Assembly: GCA_964036295.1 (NCBI GenBank)
Contig: OZ038466.1
Location: 5,884,501 to 5,948,500, forward strand
Length of the DNA: 64,000 bases
Reading direction: 5' to 3'
Source of the DNA: Plumapathes pennacea
Taxonomy: Eukaryota > Cnidaria > Anthozoa > Antipatharia > Myriopathidae
The notes beneath the pieces were generated by a model. It was not told where the DNA came from. It saw only the letters and a program-made list of their open reading frames with translations, and did not search any database. Below, in pieces: positions 1 through 22,209 of this stretch. The number at the start of each line of letters is the position of its first letter. Within the stretch, counting starts at the first letter, position 1. A program made the translations under genes and the position numbers.

Positions 1-171
1 TGGCATTGAAAGGGTTAGAAGTCTTTATACGCGAATTTATAAAACGTTGGCAAGAAAAAAAAAAAACGGGTAGTTCCACCGGCAGTTTCTGGGCGTTTTG
101 CCAGGAAGCTATCATTGATTTTTCTACAAAATTCTTCGTTTGTACTCGTCTTTTTACCAGATATCTCTTAC

Positions 172-468
172 CTTGTTACTCAAGGGAGGGCCACTCGTGA
201 GTTGAATAAATTCATCATAGTCGCTCGCCTTTACATCACAAGGTTCTTTGAATGCGAATGCCTTATACCAAGCCTGCCAAACGTGTTCGCAATTTGGAGC
301 TCGACCGCCCAAGAAATTTTCCTGGCTTTCTGCCTTGAGAATATGTTCATTACACCGAGCAGTGAAAATTTCCTTTAGACCAGAAGTTGAACCGGGATCT
401 TGCAAAGTTGGTGACAGAAGCACGGCGGAAAGCACGGTAAAAACGTAGCGTGTTGGATTTGTCTTCAT
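172..468 (-). CDS. CD38-like: ADP-ribosyl cyclase-like protein, first coding exon (gene runs off left edge)
   Basis: A single exon encodes 99 residues from the ATG at 466-468 to a GT donor (CAAG|gtaaga) in phase 0. It starts with a hydrophobic signal peptide (about residues 1-23). It then shows the family's N-terminal pattern: a short Arg-Cys motif (FTARC), a Cys followed by W-x-x-W-Y-K-A-F-A-F-K, and E-P-C-D. These align with the LGRC, KAFAYK and QCEL blocks of the two complete cyclases to the right, with the same exon boundary and phase. It is clearly more divergent than those two are from each other, so it is an older paralogue. The catalytic exons would lie left of base 1, so activity cannot be judged. 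Confidence 0.75.
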
Positions 469-2917
469 GACTAAAAACGATACTACTTTCTTCCCATGCC
501 GATCTGGAGCTCAGTTAAAGTATGAAGGATTATATTTGCCCAGCTTTAGTGCAAATGTGGTTCACTTTTGCCCTGTTTTGAATTGTGAAGCATCTTCCCG
601 TTTTCTGATTGAATATCCGATCACTTGTCGTGAGCATTTTTATGGAACAAAAAATATTAGACAAAAAAAAGGGCAATTATAGATTTGTTTGGATGTGATA
701 TATTTTTAATATGTATCTAAATATAAAGTGAATTTAATGTAATTGTTGATACCGGAAAGATTATTTCTCGTAGAAAAAGAAAGCCTTTTATAGCTAATGT
801 TGACTGCTCTGTTTTTCAGTCTTTTAAATCAAACATTTCCAGTATGTTGGGGTTGAAGAGAACATCCAGATACCAAACGTAACGTAAAAAGCTTTGCTTT
901 CTGTTTAGAAGATATACGATATACCTTGAATAGAATGTTGAAGATAACAAGTTTTTTTTAATAATCATTAAGATACTGTCATTATGTATCCGTTCTGCTG
1001 CAAATAATAATGTCACTAAAACGTTTCGATTTAATGATCTGTTTCTACGAATATCACGTTTCAAGACTTGTACAGCACGTTCTACATTGCCACTAATTAA
1101 CGCTGTTGTTGTTTTTGCTGTTTTAAGTGATTTTTACTAGCTACATAAGCAGACACCCGAACGGCTCCTGAACTGTTTTGAAGAGACAATGTTCCCAGGG
1201 ACTTTTTCTCCTCCTTCCCCTTTTCTCCCCCTCCCCCTCCGCCGCCTTTTGTCTCCCGCCCCACGATCTACCCCTGGGTCTCTGAGGATGACGCACTTAA
1301 GCATAAGCATAAGAACTTTACGCGCTAGAGAAAACTTGAATCTGAATATTGAGACGTAAGCATATGAACATCGAAATATTTCAATTTTCTCGTGCTCACG
1401 GATGAGGGCTTGTGCCATGCTTATGCTTATGCTTCTGTTGCTAGTGACAACCAGATTTTAGGGGAAAATGTTTATCATTTGCCTGTAATTAGCCCAAATA
1501 CCAACACCTCGATTGTTATATTTGAACCGAGGGAAAAAGGATACTCAACCCTTTCTGTTACTACTCTCATATTGAGCTTATTAGATTTCTCATACCATAG
1601 TTAAGAAACTACCAAGAAGCCGCGTAAGAGTTATTATTCAGCAAATTTGAACGTAACGAACAGTGAAAATCATTGTGATGTTGAGATACTTGGTTACGGT
1701 ATAAGCTGAGGCATTGATACCTGCAAAGTTGAGGAACTATCTGAGGTTCTGTGTGAAATGCGCATGAAAAACAAATTTTATAACTCTATAAACTCCATAA
1801 ACGTCACAACAAAATATGAGTTATCCCACGTTTAGAATATTACGCGAAATAGGCTGACGAAAGTTTTCAGGCATGATACATGACATTCGTCCTTTCGTGA
1901 TCGTATTTTAAAATAATAAATTCGTTCTAAATATTTCTATAAATCGTTGTTGATAATGCCTGTTGCACCTTCTGTAAGCGACTTAATGTCGAGGTGTCAT
2001 TCACAGTGCACACAAGTAAGGATGTTACATCTGGGGCGAGAAGATGTGGCAAAAAATTGACCAGTGTAACATTAACTTTATATTGCCCAATTTGCACGGA
2101 CGATTTCCTGATGAAAATTGTACATGCCATCTCATTACGCCATTGTGGTTTCGAGCCTTCGAAATCAATGGGAAAACTTGCAACTTGAATAATCGCGTGT
2201 ATGCACTGAATATTTTTAGAAACGTGTGCGAGACGGTACATTTTCACCTGAATGACGTGGAACAGCATTGTGTCACGGAAACTCGTCGCCATAAATCAAT
2301 TAGCGTAAAACAAGCTTTAGTCACTGCCAGTGGGGTTCTTGACTTAATTCTAATTATGTCTAAAAGTCAGGCAATTTTCATTGGTCTAAGTTTCACCAAT
2401 TGACAGGTGGCAGTTTTGAGAAGCCCTGTACGACTCTGTTTAAAAAGTCGCTTTCACTTCGGCTCAGTTTTGCGTGTTTACAAAAAGCGCAAGGTAGATA
2501 AATTATTGTGTTGTTCTGCAAGATGCTGGGCACTTTTGCAGCCAAGTATCCATGGAGAGAAAAATTGGGTTGTCTGTTGGTGAAAGTAGTAGTAATAATA
2601 ATAATGATAGTCAGAGTAATAATCGTTTATTTTCCCTAGTTCTTACATTTCTTCTTCTTCTTCTCTTTTCCTTTCTATTGGGTTTTTTCTTTCCCCACGC
2701 AAGTTGTATGAAAGCTCCACTTACAGTACTCCTGACCATAAGTGGCCACATGTGCTGCCTTCAACAAAAAACTTTAATGATGTAACCGAAGAAGACAATA
2801 TAGTGAACGCTTTCGCCCCACGGGGCAACTCCTTCGTCATATTCGAATATAAGAAGCAAATATTAATCATAGTAGAAGTCACAACCTCGGCCTGTCGCGA
2901 GTGCCGGTAGTTTCGCC
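469..2917. other. Intergenic region between divergent cyclase exon and SLC1 gene
   Basis: No gene can be assigned here. The stretch probably holds the divergent promoters of the left cyclase (minus) and the transporter (plus). It contains a CT-rich tract (about 1200-1270), a pair of inverted 'cataagcataag'-type motifs (about 1290-1435), and overlapping open frames on both strands at 1927-2403. The plus frame there is Cys-rich but matches nothing I recognise. Pyrimidine and (TTC)n tracts lie near 2640-2700, just upstream of the transporter. Confidence 0.4.
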
Positions 2918-5900
2918 ATGGAGCAGCGCGGGAGAAGCCGGAATGGGCGCGGCGTCTCCTCGTGTTTTCGCGCCTTTTTACAGCACTTGAAACGCGACTT
3001 GCTCCTGATCTTTATCATACTTGGTGTGGTCGTCGGTTTCGTTGTCGGCGCTGTCATCAACGGTGCGGTGGGAGAAGTCGTTGATCCAGAGGAGAGAGCG
3101 ACTATTCTTTTATTGATCGGCTTCCCGGGTGAACTCTTCATGAACATGTTGAAGATGCTTATTCTGCCGCTGATCGTAGCAAGCCTCATCTGTGCGCTCT
3201 CCACTCTCGACAAAGAAGCGGCTGGCAAAGTGGGCCGGCGAACCGTGCTCTATTACCTGACAACAACTCTGCTCGCTGTAGTCCTTGGAATTGTGCTGGT
3301 GATGGCCATTCGACCTGGTGACTCAGGCCAGGGAGCAGAAAAAGACATCCCTCGAGAACCTCACCGAAATCTGGACTCCTTTCTGGATTTGATAAGGTAC
3401 CAGCCATTTTTTTTTTACGCGGTAGTTTTCCGGGCGTTTATTGTGATGAAGTAGGTCGTGTAAGGCCCGTTTCAGACACCTCTCCTCGCATGCGTCGAAC
3501 CTAATGCAAATGAGCAAAAACCATTGTTTGAGCTAGTTTACATTAGGTTCGGCATGACTTGCGAGGAGCGCTGTCTGAAACGGGATTAACTCTCGAAAGA
3601 GAACGTTAAGAAATTCATTGCAATGTCGAATGATTAATCTTTTTATCAGTTTGTGTCGATCTGATTTTGTCCAGTTTGGTATCTTTCTTTGGAAGTTTTC
3701 CAGTTCACCGACAGTGAGCCTTGTAGTCTCGGCAGCCGTTAGTCACTTAGTAATTTGTCCGCGAGTACATATTTAATAATCTTCGAGGAGGTCCGTCGAT
3801 AATTATCACAGAAATGCAATCAAGATATCGAGAGGTCGCCCTAAATTGCTTTGTTTTGTCCGTGAAGAAAAACACTTGCAAAAAGTAGTTATTTCTGATA
3901 TTATGTTTTATTTTTCTGCGTTAATTTCAACAAGCAATTTTATAATTTACTTTTTTTCTCAGAAAACTAGCCAACCGCTTCCTTGTTCATTAATCTTTGA
4001 CATGCAGGGTATTGTTTTTCTCACTTGGCTTCGACAGCTGCAGGTTCTCACAACACAACGGGACATTCTACCTATCTTTTCATGTTGTTTTCAATATATA
4101 TATATCTGTATTCTCTTTGAAATTGTTTTAGAAATCATTGAACTTGCTTCAATTATCCTGTGCCAGTCGGATCTTATCTCCCATATTGTTGATGTACAAC
4201 ACTTTATTCCGAGAATGGGCCTAGTGTAAAAAATGACGTCAAGTTCCCCGATACGTAAGCCTAGGCAGTTTAATAAAGCGGTCACAGATTGAGCCGAGGT
4301 TGATCTATGCTAAATGCAAGCTGAGTGCTAATAATCGACTCTTCCTTTGGTCGCCCTCAGGTCGATCTAAGTGAGTTTTTCAACAGTGTGAACGCACACC
4401 AACACGATTTTGCATAGGATTATAGAATAAAAGTAGGTCGAAGATCGTAACCATTTGACTGGCCTTAGCGCGACTAAAAAGGTTTGTTTAAGTATTTATC
4501 ATTTCTTCTTCTTGAAAGCCATGTTTTTGTAAGTATTTCTAAAACGGTTTTTAAACCAATCAGAGCGTGCGTAGTATCATAGTTGTTTTATAGTCTTTTA
4601 TATATCATACCAATGTTTGGTACCATGTCCTATTTGTATTTCCAGGAGCTGCTTTCCAAACAACATTGTGGAAGCGACATTTAGTCAGGTTAGTCTCGAT
4701 GATGACTGTAATTATTTAACTTTCTTTCGTACATTTTGTACCTCTTAGCAAATGCGCGCAATGCTTAGCAGCATATATGGGAACACGTGTATCCGTTCGT
4801 TCATTCATCGACCTCCTATCTACCTTTCTATATACATACATTTCTATATACATGCAATCACACACCAATTCACGTCACATACATACGTGTATATTCTGAT
4901 GTACGTAAATATATATATGTAATGATATCGGAAAAAACTGCACGGCCAGTGAGCCAATTGTAGGCGTACGAACCGGAAAAGAAATAAACGTATGTACGTG
5001 CGTACAGTAGATTACGTGTCGATGTTTTCATTGATCCACACGTCAGTAATCTGATGAATTCACCGATACTTTCTATCGTCAATACTGGTATCGATTTAAG
5101 ATAACAATTACTTATTTGTCTTTCCCCATATCCTGCTACAGAAAAAGACAAAATACACTTCGGTCGCCGCCAAAGTGAACTCATTCAACGAGACGGTTGA
5201 TGGCGGGACCGTCCCGCTGAGCAGCTCGATGAAGATATTCAGCAACGGGACACACAACCTGACAACCGTCACGCACACGATCCACGAGGCGTCCGACACC
5301 GTGCCAAACGGGACAGCGGTGGATCCCAAGGGCGGCATGAACGTCTTGGGTCTTGTCGTCTTCTCCATTGTGTTTGGTATCGTGCTTGGGAGACTGGGGC
5401 CGCGTGGCGAGCCACTCAAGGCTTTCTTTGAAGCACTGAATGACGTCATCATGCGAATGGTTGGCTTGGTCATGTGGTAAGAAGGGATTGGCCCGCGTGG
5501 GTTTTAATTGAGGGTAGGGTGGTAAGATGTGTAGTATGGAGGGAGGGGAGGGGAGGTTGAGTACTCCCGCAGAGTTTTAGGCACTGAACCTTAATTTGAT
5601 TAGTAAGGAATGTCTGAAAAGAAACTTGTAAAATGTCATATTATTGGAAGACGATGGTGCGCACTTTACTTCCCTCCACCTTGGGGGGGGGGGGGGGGAT
5701 AGAGGGGATGGGAGAGGGGGGGGTGCGCTGAGAATGAATCAAGAAACACTGAGCTACGCGTGAAACGATATCAATACATAAGGGCGTTTCTTTCACTGCA
5801 GGTATTCACCAATCGGAATCTGTAGTCTGATTGCCGTGAAACTGGCGGCTATGAAGAGCATACTGGAAGCGCTGAGGGTGCTGGGTATGTTCATGATTAC

Positions 5901-6810
5901 GGTGATCAGCGGTCTCCTCGTCCATGGTTTGTTTGTGTTGCCGCTGGTCTACATCATATTGACCCGAAAGAACCCGTTTGCGTTTATCCGAGGCATGCGA
6001 GAAGCTCTTATCACTGCCTTTGGAACAGATTCAAGGTCAGTGTAGCTATGGTTTGGCACACCGCAATTAATATTATCGCTGCAAAATTTGCTATGACTAC
6101 TACTACTACCACTACTACTACTACTAAGGCGAATCCAGGAAAATCTGACATGTTTCCAAATGTGCGACTGCCGAAGGTGCAAGCCTCTTGGTAATTAATA
6201 TATTTATATAGAAGTAAACGCCTGGGGAGAGCCTACATGCTCTCCAAGGCAAAATTTAAAATTTGGCTCTCCAAAATGCTATTTGTTTCTGAAAGGTGTG
6301 AACATTCAAATGAAATATCTCGATGAATACATTCTAAACGTTGTGCCATTCACGTTGTTGTTGAGCGGAGCTTTTGAAGTTTGAATTGGACAGAGAAAAG
6401 GGGTTTAACAACTTTGAAGCCTGATGTTGAAGGAGTACCTCGATTAACGGTCTTGTCATTCTTTGAAGCTCTGCCACCCTCCCTACAACAATCCGTTGTG
6501 TGGAGGAGCACAATAAAGTAGATGAACGTATCAGCCGCTTTGTTCTGCCCCTGGGAGCCACAATAAACATGGACGGCACTGCACTGTACGAGGGAGTGAG
6601 CGCGCTATGGATCGCTCAACTCAACAACATTGTACTTGGTCCCGGCCAGATCATCACTACTATGTATGTACACGAAAAACGTGTAAAATGAATGTGTTGG
6701 TTTCTGTTTCGAACATTGTGCCTTAACACACTAGTACAAGCTCCTACCGCTACAACTACAACACCACCACCACCAAAACCAACAGCAACAATAACAATAA
6801 CAGTAACAAT

Positions 6811-6886
<76 letters not shown>

Positions 6887-7455
6887 GCTATACGCGAACG
6901 CTTAACGAGACAAAAGCTGGCTTCTGAGTTATAAAATAGCCTTTTGGGGTTGGGCTTAGTGCCAGAACATAAGTTCGCCGAAGATTAATATTTGTTCACC
7001 TCTCCTCTCCCTGAGTCTCCTTGTCATGAACCATTTGTTCTGCGTCATCTCTTACTAGTCTCACTGCCACTGCGGCGGCCATCGGGGCGGCGGGAATTCC
7101 ATCTGCAGGTGTGGTTACCATGGTGATGGTTTTGACAGCTGTCAATCTTCCCACCAAAGAAATTGGGCTCATTCTGGCAGTGGATTGGTTTTTGTAAGTA
7201 TGAGCACATTTCTTTCTTTCTTTTTCTTGTTCTTCTCTCATTTGTTTCTTTTTTTTTTTTCTGTCCTATTCACTTGATTTTTTAAGGGACCGATTTCGTA
7301 CATGCGTGAATGTGCTGGGTGATGCATTTGGAGCCGGTATCGTGGAGCATTTGTCACGCAACGATCTCGATACCGCGTATTGCGTGACCCCTGGAGACGG
7401 TGTGCAGGAGATTTTCGACGATGAAGAAATCCTGGAAAAACTGACTTGTGTGTAG
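2918..7455 (+). CDS. SLC1A: Excitatory amino acid transporter (SLC1 family), 7 exons
   Basis: Coding exons: 2918-3396, 4646-4688, 5142-5476, 5802-6035, 6469-6663, 7059-7193, 7287-7455. Phases agree throughout and give 529 residues, normal for Na+/K+-coupled glutamate transporters of the plasma membrane. Exon 1 holds TM1 and the TM2 block with [14 protein letters not shown]. Exon 3 holds the extracellular loop with several N-x-T glycosylation sequons, then the next TM. HP1 carries SSSATLP, TM7 has NMDGT, and HP2 has [14 protein letters not shown]8 reads [18 protein letters not shown]. The Arg in RFRT marks acidic-substrate carriers (EAATs) rather than ASCT neutral carriers, which have Cys or Thr there. 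The C-terminus ends LTCV, a class I PDZ-ligand pattern. It faces the cyclase gene tail-to-tail across 480 bp. Family is certain; exact start and the short exon 2 are inferred from splice signals. Confidence 0.93.
3466..3584. mobile_element. Foldback MITE-like element in transporter intron 1
   Basis: The left arm begins CCCGTTTCAGACA and continues to CGAACCTAATG. The right arm is its near-perfect reverse complement, ending CTGTCTGAAACGGG. Arms of about 40 bp surround a spacer of about 35 bp. No coding capacity; it is a typical short non-autonomous DNA element. Confidence 0.75.
5683..5723 (+). repeat. Poly-G tract in transporter intron 3
   Basis: A run of 16 G is followed by AGAGGGG, ATGGGAGA and a further run of 8 G. 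It has enough consecutive G-runs to form a quadruplex on the RNA-sense strand. It could equally be a plain slippage repeat. Confidence 0.8.
6797..6886 (+). repeat. Compound trinucleotide microsatellite, (ACA)n then (ACT)n
   Basis: In transporter intron 5, an (AAC)/(ACA) array passes directly into about 15 units of (ACT). A smaller (ACT)n array lies in intron 4 at about 6097-6126. Confidence 0.95.
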
Positions 7456-7935
7456 ATAAAGAAGTAAGACATACCTGCAACTGTAAATTTTTAATGTAAT
7501 GCATACATCGTTTTGCACATTGTATCAAAAGTTTCCCTTAACATTGTCTTGCATGTCTCTCGTGTTTTTCAGACTAAACGGACTGAAGTCAATTATCATT
7601 GCTTATTGAATCTAGACTTTTATCAAAAATGGATTCTGCTCGGGTTCTGCACTAGCTAGGACATTTCTGATTCGAAAATGACATCCTTGTACTTTCTCTT
7701 TGCAAGAAATTTGAGGCTGATTTTGAGTTTGTTTTCTAGCGCAACGACATGAAAAATGTATGTACAGTAGAACCCCGCTATCTCAAACTCTCGAGGGAAG
7801 CGCGATTGGGCTAATCCTAGATTAAATCAGTACTTTTTCTGCCAATTTTAATCCCGACAATGGGAAGACCATGCAGTTGTTGTGGCCAAGATATTGGGAT
7901 AAAAATCCGGAGTTAGCTGTTAAATCAAGAACAAC
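7456..7935. other. Convergent 3' flank shared by transporter and cyclase A
   Basis: This 480-bp stretch separates two converging stop codons and should hold both 3' UTRs. No canonical AATAAA is seen on the plus strand. Its right part carries a fragment of the GATTA-rich repeat family ('gcgattgggctaatcctagatta'-like), and nearly the whole stretch recurs at about 14307-14785 because of the tandem duplication. Confidence 0.5.
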
Positions 7936-13851
<5,916 letters not shown>

Positions 13852-13936
13852 TGCCCGCTGAGAGCTGGCAGTTCAGCTCTACAAGCTATACGCACTAAAC
13901 CAGAAGTCGGCGAAGTCCGAAGTCCCTTCTGCTCAG

Positions 13937-13943
13937 TATATAA
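13937..13943 (-). promoter_or_regulatory. Candidate TATA box of cyclase A
   Basis: TTATATA lies on the minus strand about 86 bp upstream of the start codon. The aligned position of copy B lacks it: 'cagtatataaggacgttcgg' in A corresponds to 'cagacaatactttcgg' in B. The position is plausible for a core promoter; function is inferred. Confidence 0.45.
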
Positions 13944-13977
13944 GGACGTTCGGTTTGTTTTCGGCGAATCTCAAGGA

Positions 13978-14014
13978 GTGGGGGTGGGGGAGGGGGAGGG
14001 GGAGGGGGAGGGGT
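13978..14014 (+). repeat. (GGGGGA)n tract upstream of cyclase A
   Basis: About five consecutive G-runs of four to five separated by single A or T lie roughly 130-165 bp upstream of the cyclase A start. The pattern fits a G-quadruplex on the plus strand. Copy B keeps only a short contracted form near 20417-20430. Confidence 0.85.
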
Positions 14015-14192
14015 TCCGTTACTTCCATATACAATGGTATCGTTTTCAAGATTTTTGTATCATTTATCTAGAATAGGGTAGTCCCCGAGCTCCGCGAGGG
14101 TTATAATCACGACGTTAATGCTGTTGTATTGTGCTATTTGGAGGCTCCAAGCGGGCGCCATCTTGAAATTTAATATTCGTCAGTTGAAGCCG

Positions 14193-14306
14193 GTGGAGCA
14201 TTTGTCACGCAACGATTTCGATATCCCTTATTGCGTGGCCCCTGCAGACGGTGTGCAGGAATTTTTCGACGATGAAGAAACCCTGGAAAAACTGACTTGT
14301 GTTTAG
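14193..14306 (+). pseudogene. Duplicated 3' fragment of the SLC1 transporter last exon
   Basis: The stretch matches 7342-7455, encoding [17 protein letters not shown] and onward to LTCV and a stop, with a handful of substitutions. Everything upstream is missing: no HP2 or TM8 exon precedes it, and similarity stops abruptly near 14187-14193. It marks the left end of the tandem duplication unit that also carries cyclase B. It has no splice acceptor of its own and is taken as a dead fragment, although the frame is still open. Confidence 0.9.
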
Positions 14307-14785
14307 ATAAAGAAGTAAAACATGCCTGAAACTGTAAAATTTCTAATGTAATGCATACATCGTTTTGCACATTGTTTTTCAGACTAAACAGACTGAAGTC
14401 AATTATCATTGCTTATTGAATCTAGACTTTTATCAAAAATGGATTCTGCTCGTCTTCAGCGCTAGCTAAGACATTTCTGATTCGAAAATGACATTCTTGT
14501 ACTTTCTCTTTGCAAGAAATTTGAGGCTGATTTTGAGTTTGTTTTCTAGCGCAACGACATGAAAAATGTATGTAGAGTAGAACCCCGCTATCTCGAACTC
14601 TCGAGGGAAGCGCGATTGGGCTAATCCTAGATTAAATCAGTACTTTTTCTGCCAGCTTTAATCCCGACAATGGGAAGACCATGCAGTTGTTGTGGCCAAG
14701 ATATTGGGGTAAAAATCCGGGGTTAGTCCCGGGTTAACTTTTAAATCAAGCTTTGAACAACTCAGGCCTGACCGACAGGCCTAGT
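14307..14785. other. Duplicated 3' flank of transporter and cyclase B
   Basis: This is a near-copy of 7456-7935, with small deletions and base changes. It would serve as the 3' UTR region of cyclase B. No gene is seen. Confidence 0.6.
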
Positions 14786-20281
<5,496 letters not shown>

Positions 20282-22209
20282 TGCCCGCTGAGAGTATCTC
20301 GCCAGTGGAGTGTCTCTAAGAAAGTTGTCTGGCAGCTCAAATCTACCCGCGGTACGCGCTTAACCGGAAGTCGGCGTAGTCACTTCTGCTCAGACAATAC
20401 TTTCGGTTTGTTTTCGGGGGGGGAGGGGTTCCAGTTTGCTTTTGAGGGGTACTCCCATGTTCGTATCGTTTTCAAGATTCTGGAATAGGGTAGTATGGCC
20501 TTAAATTTGAAGGGTGCACATTTTTGCGATGTAGCTGAACTGGGGAAATCAGTTTGAGATGCAAGGTCTAAAACTAGGTTCGAAGTTTGTATAACTAGGT
20601 TCGAAGTTTGTATTATTTTTGGTAAGGGATTTCAGAAAACCGAGTGGTACATTCTCACCCAAAATTTCGAGGAGTACCCCGATGTTTGCGGCCTGGTTTT
20701 CGTTAATGCACGATATTGAGCAAGGAGTTTTACTTCCTCGTCTCGCGGCAAGCGGAAGTGATTCACAGACAGGATGCGGGGTGCGGTATTTATAATCAAG
20801 TGATGTCGATTGCTGACTTCTTATTTGTGACAGTACCGTTACAGTATCTGTAAACTAAGATATTGGTGATCTTTCAGAACTGCAGAGCAAGCATGAGACA
20901 GCATATTGTTGTCAAAAAAAAAAGACCAAACTCCTCAAGATTGCGCGTGCATCCAAAGCCAGTACAACCGATTGTTTGATGAAACGGTTTGAGCATAAAG
21001 TTGTTGTAAAACTGAAACGACTTTGAAACAAAAATGTTTGCTGAGACGAAGGGCTAACGCTCGAAACGTCAGCTTAAAATTCTTTCACGGCATCCAGCTT
21101 TCACACATCGACCCTTATGCACCAGTCAATTGTAACCCCCACCCCCCCCCGCCTCGGGGAATGGTGGGGCAATGTGGGGCATTTTTTCGTATTTGAAAGG
21201 TGCTTAAGCCCGAAGGGGTGGGGGATTTTCTCTTCATGATTCCCGACCTGCGGAGGTGGGGCTCAAGGTGGGAGATTTGACCAAAAATATGATGCAGTGC
21301 GGCCTCGTCCAGTTCGATCACGCGGTTCGTTTGTGAGAGAAGTTTCTGTGCAAAGCCTCTTGTAAGATTTTGCCAAATTTTTGGCCCCACAATGTGGGGG
21401 ATTTGTCAGCACATTATGTCCCATGGGGTGGGGGAATAGTCGATTATTGCAACAAAGAAAATCCATGTCCCCACTATTCCCCGAGGTGGGGGGGTGGGGG
21501 TTACAATTGACTGGTGCATTAGTCGATCTAAGTAGTATGTCATTTCTCCACGCCGACGCAGCCAATCTTGTTCTCTTTTGAACTGGTTTTTCATTGAGAA
21601 ATATTTACCCGAAATGAATGCGGATACTTGGGAAAAAATATATAGCTAAACGTTTTGTAACGAATTTATGTATAGAAAGCTGTTGTAGTGGTGACCTTCT
21701 GTCAGTGTTTGTATCTTTTTGCGCGGTGCGTGCGTGTACAGGCAGACAACGATGTAAAAAATAATATTAATCCAATTTTATACAATCGAAAAGAAAGCAC
21801 TCGAAATATATGACCCTTGTCCAAGTGTGCGCCCACTTCCGATGGCTTTGGAACGAAAACTTTGTTTTTCTTTTCTTATCACTGTCTTTCGTCAATCGAT
21901 GCTCGCCCTGAATCCGAAATGTTTTAGCCCAAATATTTACATTATTTTGCACGAGAAGTTATACTTCCGGTCAGCAGGGTGCGAGGTCCTTATATAGAGC
22001 GAACGTTTTTGTCCTCTCTCTCGACCAATCAGATGGCAGATTTGCGCGAAGCCATATTTTTGTGTCCTCTCTTGGGGCGAAGCGAGATTGTTTTTGTGTT
22101 CTGAATATTGGTGACTTTGTGCGGTGAATACGATCCAATAGTGGTGTTTGTGAATCAGAAAAGCGTCCCCTCTGGCCCTGTAAACTGGCATTAACTGCTG
22201 AATCCAAGC
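20282..22209. other. Intergenic region between cyclase B and FARP
   Basis: No gene is seen. The region begins with the upstream region of cyclase B (homologous to that of copy A until about 20440), then unique AT-rich DNA. It contains the GC-rich foldback element at 21118-21518. The last few hundred bases should hold the FARP promoter and 5' UTR. Confidence 0.5.
21118..21518. mobile_element. Foldback element with C/G-rich terminal inverted repeats
   Basis: The left end TGCACCAGTCAATTGTAACC continues into a C-rich run. The right end is the reverse complement: a G-rich run, then GGGTTACAATTGACTGGTGC. The interior is rich in GGTGGGG blocks and has no credible gene. Confidence 0.75.

Noticed and set aside
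21115..21581. Open frames in the GC-rich region before FARP
   Set aside because: They overlap the terminal inverted repeats of a foldback element and mirror one another on the two strands.
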